Assembly: GCF_020524165.1 (NCBI RefSeq)
Contig: NZ_JAIVKU010000004.1
Coordinates: 1,054,001-1,118,000, forward strand
From: Guptibacillus hwajinpoensis
GTDB taxonomy: Bacteria > Bacillota > Bacilli > Bacillales > Guptibacillaceae
DNA length: 64,000 nucleotides
Direction: 5' to 3'
Part shown: positions 44,840 through 53,949 of the stretch, piece by piece
Layout: each line of letters opens with the position of its first letter
Numbering within the stretch: position 1 is the stretch's first letter
Position numbers and translations under genes: made by a program
Notes under the pieces: model-generated
Databases searched by the model: none
What the model was told of the DNA's origin: nothing
The model's input: only the letters and a program-made list of their open reading frames with translations

Positions 44840-47041
44840 CTAGTCCGTAATTGGTTCTGCTTCTTCCTCAGGTTCTTCCTGCTCAACTTCAGAAGAAGGT
44901 GACTTTAATTCAGCTACGAGGTAGTCGTCTTTTTTAATCGTGCTTCCCTTCTCAATTCCTTGCTTCGCCACGTAACCCGATCCCATTATATTTGGTTTCA
45001 AGTCGACCAGCTCAACAAGTTTCATAACATCGGCAAGCGACCATCCAGTTATATCAGGCATGGTTGCATGATCTTCCGTTTGCAAAATAATTCGTTCACC
45101 ATTAAGAATTTTCGTACTCGGCCGCGGCGATTGACTAACAACTTCTCCCTCGCCAAGAGCCGTGACAGATAATCCTTTCGCTTCTAGTTGTTTCTTAGCA
45201 TCTTCAACACTCATGCCCGTAACATCGTTTAATACTTGACCGGACTCTGTTTCTTCAGATTCCTCAGAAGTATTGTCTTTCTTGTCAATCGGATCGATAT
45301 TTAAATACTGAAGGCTGTTTTTCATAACTGTGTTAAAAATGAGAGAAACCGGATCACTTCCTAGTTCTGGATACTCAAGTTCAGGCCGATCAACTGCCAC
45401 ATAAACGACTAATTCCGGGTCATCAGCTGGAGCCATCCCAATAAAGGAGAAGATGTTGTTTCCGTATCCACTCATATACCCTTTTGAGCCTTCAGAAATT
45501 TGGGCGGTACCTGTTTTACCGGCAATATCATAACCTTCTATATTATAAGGAGTACCCGTTCCATCAGTCACAACCGTACGAAGAAGATCACGCGTTTCCT
45601 TTGCGGTTTCCTTCGAAATGGGCTCTCCAGCTACTTTCGGCTCATGATTGAGTTTCACTTCATTTGATTCAGGATCAACAATTTTCTCAATCACGTACGG
45701 CTTCATCATTTTCCCACCGTTTGCAATGGCAGAAATCGCTTGAACTTGTTGAATTGGAGTAATTGTGGACCCCTGTCCGAAACCAGTCGTAATTCGTTCA
45801 AGCTCGCCACTATAGGTAATTCTAGATGACGCTTCTCCGGGAAGATCTATTCCAGTTTTTGCATCCAATCCAAATTTCGTTAAATAATCTTCATACTTCT
45901 CATAACCTAGCTTTTCTTTCACGAGAATGGAAGCTGCTACGTTGGAGGACTGACGAATTCCCTCATCAAAGCTAATCATCCCCCAACCTTCTCCACCGTT
46001 GTGATCACTTACTCGACCACCTGGTACAGAATATTGCCCTGATTGGAAAAGTTCGTCTCCATTATAAACACCTTCTTGAATCGCCGCCGCAACAGTAAAA
46101 ACCTTCATCGTGGAGCCCGGTTCAAACGCAGTTAGCGCCATATTCGTATAGTTTGAGACGTCTCTTAAATTAGGATCAAACGTTGGTCGGTTTCCCATCG
46201 CTAAAATCTTCCCAGTATCTGGATCAGCGACAATCGCTGTCATACGCTCAGGGTTAAATTTCTCCTGCGCTTCGTTTAAGGCGTTTTCCATTAATACCTG
46301 TATTTTTTGATCAATTGTTAAATAAACGTCGTTCCCACTCTTAGAAGGGGTAATGTTTTCATTACCATAAGGAAGTTTAAACCCTTCTCGATCACTCTGG
46401 TACGTTTCTTTTCCTTCTTGAGGGATAAGATACTTGTTCAATTCCTTTTCTAATCCTAGTAGACCTTCCTGAACCCCTTCTTCATTTTCGTTTGTAAACC
46501 CAAGGAGATGGGAAGCAAACTCTTCGTTCGGATAAAGGCGCGTTTTCGTAGGAATGAAGCCAACTCCAGGTAAATCAAGTTTTTCAATTTCTTCTTTTTG
46601 TGTCAGACTCAAGTTTTTTCCAGATGCTCCGAACTCTACTTGAAACAACCCTTCTCTAGATAAGATTTCGGTAACGTCAGATTGCTCCATCTCTAGAATC
46701 GGTGCAAGTGCAGCCGCAGTTTTGGGAACATCTTTTACATGATCTTCATATTTTTCATCTAAAATCGCTCGCAGTGTAAAGGAAGGAATGTCAGTGGCAA
46801 GCGCGTTTTCTCCTGTGCGGTCATAAATGGTACCCCGATCCGCTTCAAGAATTTTGCTACGCGTCCATTTATCCTTTCCAAGCTCCATTAAGTCCACTTT
46901 TTCACCGTCGGAACCGGAAACTTCCTGCGTCCATTCAATATAGAAAAACCTTCCAATAAAAGCAAAAAAGAGCAGGACAAATAGTGACATTAAAATCGCT
47001 GCTCCAACATTAATATGTGAGTTCTTGTTTGTTTCTTTCAT
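44840..47041 (-). CDS. pbpB: Penicillin-binding protein 2B (FtsI-like division transpeptidase)
   Basis: 733-residue class B PBP for septal peptidoglycan. An N-terminal membrane helix (about 12-32) is followed by RGTIYDRTG. Catalytic motifs are STMK at 310-313, SSN at 365-367 and KTGT at 509-512. Two C-terminal PASTA domains (NDVTGMSVEDAKKQL and MPDITGWSLADVMKL) and a Glu-rich tail follow. The two PASTA domains and position after ftsL separate it from SpoVD. Confidence 0.94.
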   Translation of the reverse strand: MKETNKNSHINVGAAILMSLFVLLFFAFIGRFFYIEWTQEVSGSDGEKVDLMELGKDKWTRSKILEADRGTIYDRTGENALATDIPSFTLRAILDEKYEDHVKDVPKTAAALAPILEMEQSDVTEILSREGLFQVEFGASGKNLSLTQKEEIEKLDLPGVGFIPTKTRLYPNEEFASHLLGFTNENEEGVQEGLLGLEKELNKYLIPQEGKETYQSDREGFKLPYGNENITPSKSGNDVYLTIDQKIQVLMENALNEAQEKFNPERMTAIVADPDTGKILAMGNRPTFDPNLRDVSNYTNMALTAFEPGSTMKVFTVAAAIQEGVYNGDELFQSGQYSVPGGRVSDHNGGEGWGMISFDEGIRQSSNVAASILVKEKLGYEKYEDYLTKFGLDAKTGIDLPGEASSRITYSGELERITTGFGQGSTITPIQQVQAISAIANGGKMMKPYVIEKIVDPESNEVKLNHEPKVAGEPISKETAKETRDLLRTVVTDGTGTPYNIEGYDIAGKTGTAQISEGSKGYMSGYGNNIFSFIGMAPADDPELVVYVAVDRPELEYPELGSDPVSLIFNTVMKNSLQYLNIDPIDKKDNTSEESEETESGQVLNDVTGMSVEDAKKQLEAKGLSVTALGEGEVVSQSPRPSTKILNGERIILQTEDHATMPDITGWSLADVMKLVELVDLKPNIMGSGYVAKQGIEKGSTIKKDDYLVAELKSPSSEVEQEEPEEEAEPITD

Positions 47042-47061
47042 GATAGTGCAAACCTCCGAAA

Positions 47062-47430
47062 TTATGATCCCTTGTTGATCACTTCTACGTTTTGATCATT
47101 TAGCTCCATGCCTAATTTTTCTTCGGCAATGTTCACAATTCGACCAGGTGCACTAAGCTCAGTTACTTTTACTTGAAGCTCTTCGTTTTGTTTACTTTGA
47201 ACACGTTGGTCTGCTTCTGCTTGCTGCAGACTCGTATTCAAGTTATAAATTGTAGCGTAATTCGAAACCATAAAAATTGACGCTGCCACAAATGTAAGTA
47301 CAAGCATCATCCAGAGCATTTTCTCTCCCTTTGTTATGCGTCCACGTTCTACATAAACCGCTTGCTTTTTTGTTTCAACTTGCTTTTGCGTTTGTTGCTG
47401 CTGCTGATACTTATACGCCAGGTTACTCAT
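47062..47430 (-). CDS. ftsL: Cell division protein FtsL
   Basis: 122-residue small bitopic divisome protein. A Gln/Lys-rich cytoplasmic tail (SNLAYKYQQQQQTQKQ) precedes one membrane helix (about 38-58), then an extracytoplasmic coiled coil that pairs with DivIC and DivIB. It keeps the family start MSNLAY. The second of two tandem ATGs (47430) is preferred for spacing from AGGGGG. It lies between rsmH and pbpB. Confidence 0.92.
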   Translation of the reverse strand: MSNLAYKYQQQQQTQKQVETKKQAVYVERGRITKGEKMLWMMLVLTFVAASIFMVSNYATIYNLNTSLQQAEADQRVQSKQNEELQVKVTELSAPGRIVNIAEEKLGMELNDQNVEVINKGS

Positions 47431-47465
47431 CATTTTCCCCCTTGCACTTTCTTATATTTTTATCT

Positions 47466-48395
47466 TTACATTTTCTCTGCCACACGAAGCTTCGCTGATC
47501 GTGCACGTCTGTTTGCTTCCTGCTCTTCTTCAGATGGTAGAATTGGCTTTCTTGTTACCAGCTTCATATCTGGCTGGTAAGCATCGGGAATAATCGGCAT
47601 TCCAGGTGGAAGTTCTGGTCCTGAAGCTGCTTCTTTCATCGTCGTTTTACATATCCGGTCTTCAAGTGAATGGAATGTAATAACACTCATGCGTCCGCCT
47701 GGGTTCAAAATGGACATTCCGTCAATTAGAGCCTGCTCAAATACTTTCAGCTCATCATTTACCGCTATACGAATCGCTTGAAAAATTCTTTTAGCGGGAT
47801 GTCCCCCTTTCCTTCTCGCAGGTGCAGGAATAGCATCTTTAATGAGATCAACGAGTTCAAATGTGGTTTCAATCGGTTTTAAGTCTCTTGCTTTTTCAAT
47901 TTTGCGAGCGATTTGTTTTGAGAACTTTTCTTCACCAAATTTGAAAAAAATCGAGACGAGACGTTCGTACTCCCACTCATTCACCACTTCGTACGCTGAT
48001 AAACTGGAAGATTGATCCATCCTCATATCCAGCTGTGCATCATGTTGATAACTAAACCCCCGCTCACCCTTATCAAGCTGCGGAGAGGAAACACCAAGGT
48101 CAAATAAAATTCCATCAACGCCTTCAACACCGAGGTCAGCTAACGCCTCTTTAATAAAGCTGAAATTTCGTTCGATAACCGTAAGCTTGTCCTCATACCC
48201 TGCAAGTGTTGTTTTGGCATTATCAATTGCCCATTGATCTTGATCAAATGCATAGAGATGCCCTGTGGTTAGCTGATCCAAAATCGCTTTTGAATGACCA
48301 CCACCACCAAGCGTACAATCAACATAAATGCCATCTTCTTTAATGTTTAGCGCGTTTACTGCTTCTTCTTTTAGTACTGTAATGTGTTCAAACAT
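47466..48395 (-). CDS. rsmH: 16S rRNA (cytosine1402-N4)-methyltransferase
   Basis: 309-residue RsmH (MraW), which N4-methylates C1402 in the ribosomal P site. The start [12 protein letters not shown] is followed by the SAM motif [14 protein letters not shown], then [27 protein letters not shown] and FHSLEDRI, all RsmH boxes. It lies between mraZ and ftsL. Confidence 0.96.
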   Translation of the reverse strand: MFEHITVLKEEAVNALNIKEDGIYVDCTLGGGGHSKAILDQLTTGHLYAFDQDQWAIDNAKTTLAGYEDKLTVIERNFSFIKEALADLGVEGVDGILFDLGVSSPQLDKGERGFSYQHDAQLDMRMDQSSSLSAYEVVNEWEYERLVSIFFKFGEEKFSKQIARKIEKARDLKPIETTFELVDLIKDAIPAPARRKGGHPAKRIFQAIRIAVNDELKVFEQALIDGMSILNPGGRMSVITFHSLEDRICKTTMKEAASGPELPPGMPIIPDAYQPDMKLVTRKPILPSEEEQEANRRARSAKLRVAEKM

Positions 48396-48429
48396 AGCGA
48401 CACCTTAACCTTCATTCCATATTGCCCTT

Positions 48430-48861
48430 CTACAAATCGAAATCCATCATACTTTCCGCGATTTCTGAAAAAGATTCTTCAGATGCATTGAAATACTCTT
48501 CCCAGACCGCTTTGTCCCAAATTTCCAATCGATTTGACACACCAATTACAACGCATTCTTTCTCAAGCCCTGCATACTGGCGTAATGTTCCGGCAATATT
48601 TACCCTGCCCTGTTTATCTAGTTGGCATTCAGTCGCACCAGAGAAAAAGAATCGGGTAAAAGCACGAGCATCTTTCTTTGTAAAAGGGAGTGATTTCATT
48701 TTCTCTTCAAGAACTTCCCATTCTGTCATTGGGTAGCCGAAAATGCATTTATCTAACCCGCGAGTGAGGACGAAGGTATCTCCAAGTTCTTCACGGAACT
48801 TAGCGGGAATAATCATTCTGCCTTTTTCATCAACAGTATGTTGATATTCCCCCATAAACAT
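48430..48861 (-). CDS. mraZ: Transcriptional regulator MraZ
   Basis: 143-residue MraZ, the same length as in B. subtilis, built of two AbrB-like half-repeats with [14 protein letters not shown] and [17 protein letters not shown]. MraZ binds short direct repeats in its own promoter and usually represses the dcw cluster. ATG at 48861 has GGAGG 5 bp upstream and gives the family start [15 protein letters not shown]; a start seven codons earlier overlaps that site. First gene of the dcw operon. Confidence 0.95.
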   Translation of the reverse strand: MFMGEYQHTVDEKGRMIIPAKFREELGDTFVLTRGLDKCIFGYPMTEWEVLEEKMKSLPFTKKDARAFTRFFFSGATECQLDKQGRVNIAGTLRQYAGLEKECVVIGVSNRLEIWDKAVWEEYFNASEESFSEIAESMMDFDL

Positions 48862-48899
48862 GGCTTCCTCCACCTCTCCCACTTTCTACCTCTAAGTTA

Positions 48900-48923
48900 C
48901 CACAACTCCCCACTTTTCACCAC
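48900..48923 (-). promoter_or_regulatory. Candidate MraZ operator: three GTGG boxes with 10-bp period
   Basis: GTGG occurs on the minus strand at 48920-48923, 48910-48913 and 48900-48903, exactly one per 10 bp, about 40-60 bp before the mraZ start. This matches the layout known for MraZ sites in other bacteria (short G-rich repeats in 10-bp steps). Two more, less well phased, GTGG copies lie between these and the start codon. Confidence 0.65.
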
Positions 48924-48949
48924 TAAAAAATTAATTCGTACCACAACAC

Positions 48950-48977
48950 AAAAATCCTGCTGTTCAGCAGGATTTTT
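48950..48977. terminator. Terminator-like hairpin upstream of mraZ, usable both ways
   Basis: 12-bp stem AAAAATCCTGCT / AGCAGGATTTTT with a 4-nt loop. The T-rich side is present on both strands. It can stop any read-through from bshC into the mraZ promoter. Confidence 0.75.
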
Positions 48978-49023
48978 CTTTAAAAATATTTGCTTTTTTA
49001 ACAAATGGACGATATGCCAATCT

Positions 49024-49042
49024 GGGGGTGCCTGTCACCCCC
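49024..49042. repeat. GC-rich palindrome, REP-like
   Basis: GGGGGTG-CCTGT-CACCCCC, a 7-bp stem with a 5-nt loop in otherwise AT-rich DNA, with no T run after it on either strand. A looser ACAAAT (49001-49006) and ATTTGT (49047-49052) pair flanks it. The form resembles dispersed repetitive extragenic palindromes, but the copy number cannot be judged from one window. Confidence 0.55.
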
Positions 49043-49080
49043 CGCTATTTGTCGAATGAAATTATGTCTGATAGGGGTAT

Positions 49081-49150
49081 ATTGGCCAAATTCGAATGAT
49101 ATTAGCTAAATCCCATTTTTATTGGCCATTTCTCAAATCTATTGGCGAAA
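49081..49150. repeat. Degenerate direct repeat, exact 20-bp period
   Basis: ATTGGCCAAA (49081), ATTAGCTAAA (49101), ATTGGCCATT (49121) and ATTGGCGAAA (49141) start exactly 20 bp apart, separated by 10 unrelated bases each. ATTATGTCTG at 49061 keeps the phase but only ATT. Twenty bases is about two helical turns, so the motifs would lie on one face of the DNA. Confidence 0.6.
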
Positions 49151-49154
49151 CTAA

Positions 49155-49186
49155 GAAAAGCTGCCAGAATGATCCGGCAGCTTTTC
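49155..49186 (-). terminator. Terminator of bshC
   Basis: 11-bp stem GAAAAGCTGCC / GGCAGCTTTTC with a 10-nt loop; the 3' side ends in CTTTTCTTAG on the minus strand. It lies 57 bp after the bshC stop. Confidence 0.65.
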
Positions 49187-49243
49187 ACCTATATAGTTAG
49201 GAATCGAGATACCCACTCCAGCCTTTTTAATGCCTTCTTTCCT

Positions 49244-50866
49244 CTAAAGATAAATCACCTTATGCTTATCATTGAAGGGAAGTTCAAGTTCCATCATTTG
49301 ATCCACAAAATCCAAACCATGCCAATTTAAATAATAGACAGCATTCCACTTACGCTCTTGCGGAGCTCCGTTGGGCTTTAATGCAAAGCCTATCTCATCG
49401 AATTTTGCCAGCGTATTTTCATGCTGATACTCGAGTGATTGATAGAGTTTTTGTTGAAGAAGGTCAAGCTGCCTTTGAAGAAACCGGCCATTTTTTTCCG
49501 CGAAGCGATTAAGTCCACGATCAACGGATTCGGTTAAATCACGAAGATTTTGATGTATTTCCTCCACTTTCAACTTAGCATCTTTAAATGTAGGCCCAAT
49601 TCCCACATCATCTAACTGGCGCATATAAGTTTCTTTTAAGTGATCAATCCCTGATTTTAGGATTTCATCCTCTGATAAAGAGAGATCATCGACATATTTA
49701 TGAATATGACGCTCAATAAGCGTAAATGTAAGTCGCGGCACAATGACAGGCATTTTTATTCCAAAAGTATGAAAGGCAGGCTTCAGTAAAGCCCAGTAAG
49801 CAAGTTCTCCCGGTCCAGCAACAAACCCTAGCACAGGAAACATGAAATCCTGCATGATCGGTCTTGTTACAACATTGTTACTTAAATCTTCCGGCTGACG
49901 TTCCGCTAATTCAAGCATTTCTTCTTTTGAGAATGAAACGGAAGTCGTTTTCCCCTCAAATCTCCCGTCAAGTCGTTCTAGTAAAATCCGCTCGCCATTT
50001 ACCTTTACGAATAAATTCGCTTGTTGGTCATCAAGGTCAACTCCAATTGGATAATTCTCTTCACGGAGATGAGCCGCCTGAGTTAAAACCCCTTCATTGA
50101 TTGATTCGTTTTGTTGAATCATTTGTTTAAACGCGTCCGTCTGAAGACGACGAAAATCTCGGTTACCTGAATCCACGAGTACAAGTCCATGCTTTGAAAA
50201 AAGCTTTGTCATGATGTAACAGAAATGATCAACGTACGTATTAGACTTCTCAGTTACACCTTCAAGAAACCCTTGTATCTCTTTCGTATAGGAGGTTTCC
50301 CCAAAACGTTTGAGCATGTCACGCGTCCAAGTATTGATCGCTTCATGATCAAGCGATATATCAGATAATGCCTGCTTTGTCATTTGTTTTTGAGGCACTG
50401 CTTCTTTCCGCTCGCGCCCTTCATCATACGAGTAAATATGATTCACTTCATGATAATCATGATCTTCCCCGGCTACCCAAAAAACAGGTATAACAGGAAC
50501 GCCGAGCTTCTGTTCCTTCTCTTCTGCTAATTTAATAACGGATATTGCTTTATTAATTGTATAGAGAGGCCCGGTTAACACGCCTGCCTGCTGACCCGCT
50601 ACAACCGTAACCGCTTCTGGTTGCTTTAACCGCTCAATATTTCTAAGTGCAGGTTCTTCCGCTTCGAATTGCTCATTAAATAATATCAAGTGTTGCGTCA
50701 GCTTAGTACGATCTTGATGACGTTCCATTAACTCCTTGTATCGCTGTTCATATGAAGAGTCGTCCTGGTATGTATAGTCAAAAAAAGCTGAGAGTGTTGG
50801 TTTCTCAGCAATATAATCTGTTGCAATTGCATTTGATCCTGGAAGGAATGTTTCTTTGAGTCTCAT
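49244..50866 (-). CDS. bshC: Bacillithiol biosynthesis cysteine-adding enzyme BshC
   Basis: 540-residue BshC, which adds cysteine to glucosaminyl-malate in the last step of bacillithiol synthesis. Family boxes include VVAGQQAGVLTGPLYTINKAISVIKLA, VFWVAGEDHDYHEVNH and VDSGNRDFRRL. A long C-terminal coiled coil (about 385-470) is present. I chose ATG 50866 (MRLKETFLPG), about 9 bp from AAAGGAAG; an in-frame GTG eight codons upstream precedes the ribosome site. It lies between DUF3397 and mraZ; B. subtilis has bshC (yllA) at the same place. Confidence 0.94.
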   Translation of the reverse strand: MRLKETFLPGSNAIATDYIAEKPTLSAFFDYTYQDDSSYEQRYKELMERHQDRTKLTQHLILFNEQFEAEEPALRNIERLKQPEAVTVVAGQQAGVLTGPLYTINKAISVIKLAEEKEQKLGVPVIPVFWVAGEDHDYHEVNHIYSYDEGRERKEAVPQKQMTKQALSDISLDHEAINTWTRDMLKRFGETSYTKEIQGFLEGVTEKSNTYVDHFCYIMTKLFSKHGLVLVDSGNRDFRRLQTDAFKQMIQQNESINEGVLTQAAHLREENYPIGVDLDDQQANLFVKVNGERILLERLDGRFEGKTTSVSFSKEEMLELAERQPEDLSNNVVTRPIMQDFMFPVLGFVAGPGELAYWALLKPAFHTFGIKMPVIVPRLTFTLIERHIHKYVDDLSLSEDEILKSGIDHLKETYMRQLDDVGIGPTFKDAKLKVEEIHQNLRDLTESVDRGLNRFAEKNGRFLQRQLDLLQQKLYQSLEYQHENTLAKFDEIGFALKPNGAPQERKWNAVYYLNWHGLDFVDQMMELELPFNDKHKVIYL

Positions 50867-50921
50867 TAATATTTCTTCCTTTCTTGACACCGTTACTATT
50901 CCGCCTATTTAATCCTTTGTT

Positions 50922-50950
50922 AGTATATCAAACTTCCTCATCGCTACCAA
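50922..50950 (-). promoter_or_regulatory. Candidate sigma-A promoter of bshC
   Basis: TTGGTA (50945-50950), a 17-bp spacer and TATACT (50922-50927), about 55 bp before the bshC start. Confidence 0.6.
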
Positions 50951-50966
50951 AAAAAAAGCTTATGAG

Positions 50967-51350
50967 TTAGACCGAAATAATTCGGTGCACTAACCCAATA
51001 AGCAAAAGAAGAACATATCCTGTCGAGAACAGTAAAAAATTAAATCGCCACGCGCCTTTTATTACTTTATGAATATGAATGTCATCTTTTGTTTTCCAGT
51101 GCAGAACAGTAAAAGCTCCTGCGGCTCCAATAATCATTAATAAAATGACCCAGAGAAAAGACTTTCCAACTAATTCAATTAGAATAAAATGTACGCTTAA
51201 GATAAAAAAGATTGTAGAAAGATCTACTGCAAGACGAAAGGAGAATTTTTTCTTTCGTGTCATTTTTACTGTAATAATATAGACCAGGTACCATGCGAGC
51301 AGTGGGGCTGTCACGGCCGTTGCTACAATCCATGATAAGAGGTTTTCCAT
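50967..51350 (-). CDS. DUF3397 family membrane protein
   Basis: 127-residue protein with four predicted hydrophobic segments (about 3-28, 42-63, 65-83, 104-122) and a cluster KMTRKKKFSF after the first. It matches the general form of the DUF3397 family, small membrane proteins that often lie beside panE and bshC in Bacillaceae; function unknown. Start ATG 51350, 18 bp after the panE stop. The assignment rests on size, topology and position rather than on catalytic motifs. Confidence 0.7.
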   Translation of the reverse strand: MENLLSWIVATAVTAPLLAWYLVYIITVKMTRKKKFSFRLAVDLSTIFFILSVHFILIELVGKSFLWVILLMIIGAAGAFTVLHWKTKDDIHIHKVIKGAWRFNFLLFSTGYVLLLLIGLVHRIISV

Positions 51351-51368
51351 TTCATGAGACTCCCTTCT

Positions 51369-52250
51369 CTATCTCGTTACCATCTCAAGACCCTTCACGC
51401 TATCATAGACAAACCTTGAAAAAGGTACATGCTTGCCGCATGCTTCTGCTTCTTTCAATATATAACCGGTGATTGCATCGATTTCTGTTACTCTCCCTGC
51501 TGTTACATCCGCAAGCATAGAAGACGTATTGGCACTTGTTCGCCTGCATACAAGCTGCACATCGTTCCAAGAACGTTCAAATTCTAACTGGAGAACTCCG
51601 CACGTTTCTTTTACTATTTCTCGCATTAGACTATAAAACCTTGCATTATGCAAAAGCTCTCCATTTAAAACATGATAAATACTGCTCAGAGGATTAATTG
51701 CGCAGTTTATGACTAATTTTTTTGCAAGCATTGCGTACCAATCATTTTCATAAAAAATTGGAAAATCCTCGCTTGAAAGAGCTGTAACTCTATTCGGAAC
51801 ACCTGCATAAGTGCTAATTCTTACGACGCCGCTCCCCGTATGTTCAACTGTACTTTCATTGATCTTCCTCGCCCCATGCTCTACCACACCCACTAGTACA
51901 TTATGTGCTAGCAAATCGATCGATGAAAGGTGACCCATTCCATTTTGGATAAACAGGAGATCAGGCAACTTCGAGCCTTGATATACGTTTTTAATCATCG
52001 CTACCACTGAAGGAATATGATTCGATTTGACAGCCACAATGAGTAAATCTGTATGCTCTGGACTCAAATGATCCGATACACGAACATCAATCCGCTGTGA
52101 TTTATTTCTATTTATGTAGATGATGCCCTTTTTTATCTCATCAGCCTGATGCTTACGACGGCATACGACTGATATCTCATGTCCGTTTAATGCCAACTTG
52201 GCAGCCGCTAGTAACCCAATTGATCCGGCTCCAATAATCGTTACGTTCAA
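51369..52250 (-). CDS. panE: 2-dehydropantoate 2-reductase
   Basis: 293-residue ketopantoate reductase (YlbQ in B. subtilis), which makes pantoate for coenzyme A using NADPH. The dinucleotide fold starts VTIIGAGSIGLLAA. LIVAVKSNH and FIQNGMGHL follow. The catalytic lysine is likely in AKKLVINCAINPLSSI, and NTSSMLADVTAGRVTEIDAITGY is the substrate-side signature. TTG 52250 gives a start aligned with B. subtilis YlbQ; GTG 52262 overlaps the AAGGTGG site. coaD, another CoA-pathway gene, is also in the window. Confidence 0.9.
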   Translation of the reverse strand: MNVTIIGAGSIGLLAAAKLALNGHEISVVCRRKHQADEIKKGIIYINRNKSQRIDVRVSDHLSPEHTDLLIVAVKSNHIPSVVAMIKNVYQGSKLPDLLFIQNGMGHLSSIDLLAHNVLVGVVEHGARKINESTVEHTGSGVVRISTYAGVPNRVTALSSEDFPIFYENDWYAMLAKKLVINCAINPLSSIYHVLNGELLHNARFYSLMREIVKETCGVLQLEFERSWNDVQLVCRRTSANTSSMLADVTAGRVTEIDAITGYILKEAEACGKHVPFSRFVYDSVKGLEMVTR

Positions 52251-52317
52251 CTTCTCCGCCACCTTCTCGTGGGATGTCTATCATATAAAGTTTAGCACAC
52301 GTTGATCCTGTTGAAGA

Positions 52318-52352
52318 GAAAAAAATCCCTTAACAGTTAAGTTAAGGGATTT
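52318..52352 (-). terminator. Terminator of the acyl-CoA carboxylase gene set
   Basis: 12-bp stem AAATCCCTTAAC / GTTAAGGGATTT with a 6-nt loop (52323-52352), followed by a T run on the minus strand, 9 bp after the carboxyltransferase stop. Confidence 0.83.
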
Positions 52353-52361
52353 CCCAACATT

Positions 52362-53894
52362 TTATACAGGATAAACGGGATGTTTCTTAGCTGGCGCTTC
52401 CATTTCTTTTGTTTCATAATAACTTAACCGATCGACTAACACGTTACGTAATTCGCTACCAGGTACGATATCATCGACGATTAACTCTGATGCTAATTTA
52501 TAAATGTCAATGTGCTCTTTATACTCCTGATGCTTCTCTTTCACATATTCGATACGCTCTTTAGGATCCTCAATAGCATTGATTTTGTTTGCATATACGG
52601 CGTTTACTGCTGCTTCAGGACCCATTACTGCAATCTGTGCAGTTGGAAGTGCAATACAACAATCCGGTTCAAAAGCAGGACCAGCCATCGCATACAATCC
52701 AGCACCATAGGCTTTTCTTACGACAACTGAAATTTTTGGAACGGTGGCAGAACTCATAGCTGCAATAAGTTTTGCGCCATGTCTTATAATTCCAGCACTT
52801 TCTACTTTCGTCCCAATCATAAAGCCCGGAACATCTGCAAGAAAAATCAGCGGAATATGGTACGCATCACAAAGCTGAATAAATTTAGCCCCTTTATCCG
52901 CTGAGTCCACAAAAAGCACCCCACCCTTTACTTTAGGTTGATTGGCAACCAGTCCTACAACTCGTCCATCAATTCGGGCAAAGCCCGTAACTAATTCTGG
53001 TGCAAAAAGTTTTTTCATTTCAAAAAAACTTTCGCCATCAACGAGGGCATCGATTAGATCATACATATTAAATGGTGCATTTTGATTTTCAGGTACAATT
53101 TCACTAATCGATTTCTCAAGAGAAGGAAGCTTACCTTCTAGACGAGGAGTCTGCTTATGGAAATTCCCCGGAAAATAACTTAAATAGCTTCTTCCAAGTT
53201 CGATTGCATGCTCTTCATTTTCAGCAAGTACATCTCCGCATCCACTCGTACTGCAGTGCATGCGTGCACCACCCATTTGTTCTAACGTTACTTTTTCTCC
53301 GATCACTTTTTCAGCCATCCTTGGAGAGCCAAGATACATCGAGGCATTTTTATCTACCATGATTACAATATCACAGAATGCTGGTATGTAAGCCCCACCT
53401 GCCGCTGATGGACCAAATAGCAAGCAAACCTGCGGTACCATCCCAGACATTTTTACTTGATTATGAAAAATCCTTCCGGCTCCGCGACGATTCGGAAACA
53501 TTTCTAGCTGATCTGTAATGCGCGCGCCTGCTGAATCCACAAGATACAAAAGAGGTACTTTAAGATTCATCGCTGTTTCTTGAATGCGAATGATTTTTTC
53601 GACTGTTCGTGCTCCCCATGAGCCAGCTTTTACAGTGGAATCATTCGCCATTACACATACTTTCTCGCCATTTACGCTACCGATTGCTGTTACCACTCCA
53701 TCAGCCGGTAGATCTTTCGCAAGATTATTTGCAAATTTTCCGTCTTCTGTGTATTCTCCATTGTCAAACAGAAGCTTCAGGCGATCACGAACAAACAATT
53801 TGTTCGTGTCCTTTAACTTCTGGTGATATTTCTCAGCACCGCCTGACTCAACCTCTGATGCTCTAGACGTTAAAAGCTCTTCTAGATGATTCAT
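52362..53894 (-). CDS. Acyl-CoA carboxylase, carboxyltransferase (beta) subunit
   Basis: 510-residue biotin-dependent carboxyltransferase with two crotonase-like halves. It transfers CO2 from carboxybiotin to an acyl-CoA. Signatures: VCVMANDSTVKAGSWG, YLVDSAGARI, FGPSAAGGAYIPAFCDIV in the first half and FLADVPGFMIGTKVE, GLYAMAGPAFEPD, IAVMGPEAAVNAVY in the second. PccB, MccB and MmdA look alike, so the substrate (propionyl-, methylcrotonyl- or acetyl-CoA) is not settled. It is the third gene of a set with a biotin carboxylase and a 70-residue biotin carrier, resembling B. subtilis yngE but without the other yng genes. Confidence 0.9.
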   Translation of the reverse strand: MNHLEELLTSRASEVESGGAEKYHQKLKDTNKLFVRDRLKLLFDNGEYTEDGKFANNLAKDLPADGVVTAIGSVNGEKVCVMANDSTVKAGSWGARTVEKIIRIQETAMNLKVPLLYLVDSAGARITDQLEMFPNRRGAGRIFHNQVKMSGMVPQVCLLFGPSAAGGAYIPAFCDIVIMVDKNASMYLGSPRMAEKVIGEKVTLEQMGGARMHCSTSGCGDVLAENEEHAIELGRSYLSYFPGNFHKQTPRLEGKLPSLEKSISEIVPENQNAPFNMYDLIDALVDGESFFEMKKLFAPELVTGFARIDGRVVGLVANQPKVKGGVLFVDSADKGAKFIQLCDAYHIPLIFLADVPGFMIGTKVESAGIIRHGAKLIAAMSSATVPKISVVVRKAYGAGLYAMAGPAFEPDCCIALPTAQIAVMGPEAAVNAVYANKINAIEDPKERIEYVKEKHQEYKEHIDIYKLASELIVDDIVPGSELRNVLVDRLSYYETKEMEAPAKKHPVYPV

Positions 53895-53949
53895 AGTAAA
53901 AATCCTCCTTCAGCTGGGATTAGATCGAGCGCTCGTTCAGAATACGCAC

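Larger units (their letters stand above)
48862..49243. other. Gene-free region between mraZ and bshC
   Basis: 382 bp without a supported gene. From mraZ outward it holds the GTGG operator boxes, a bidirectional terminator, a G/C-rich palindrome (49024-49042), a degenerate 20-bp-period repeat (49081-49150) and the bshC terminator. The middle part (49001-49150) is not explained by ordinary promoter or terminator signals. Confidence 0.7.
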
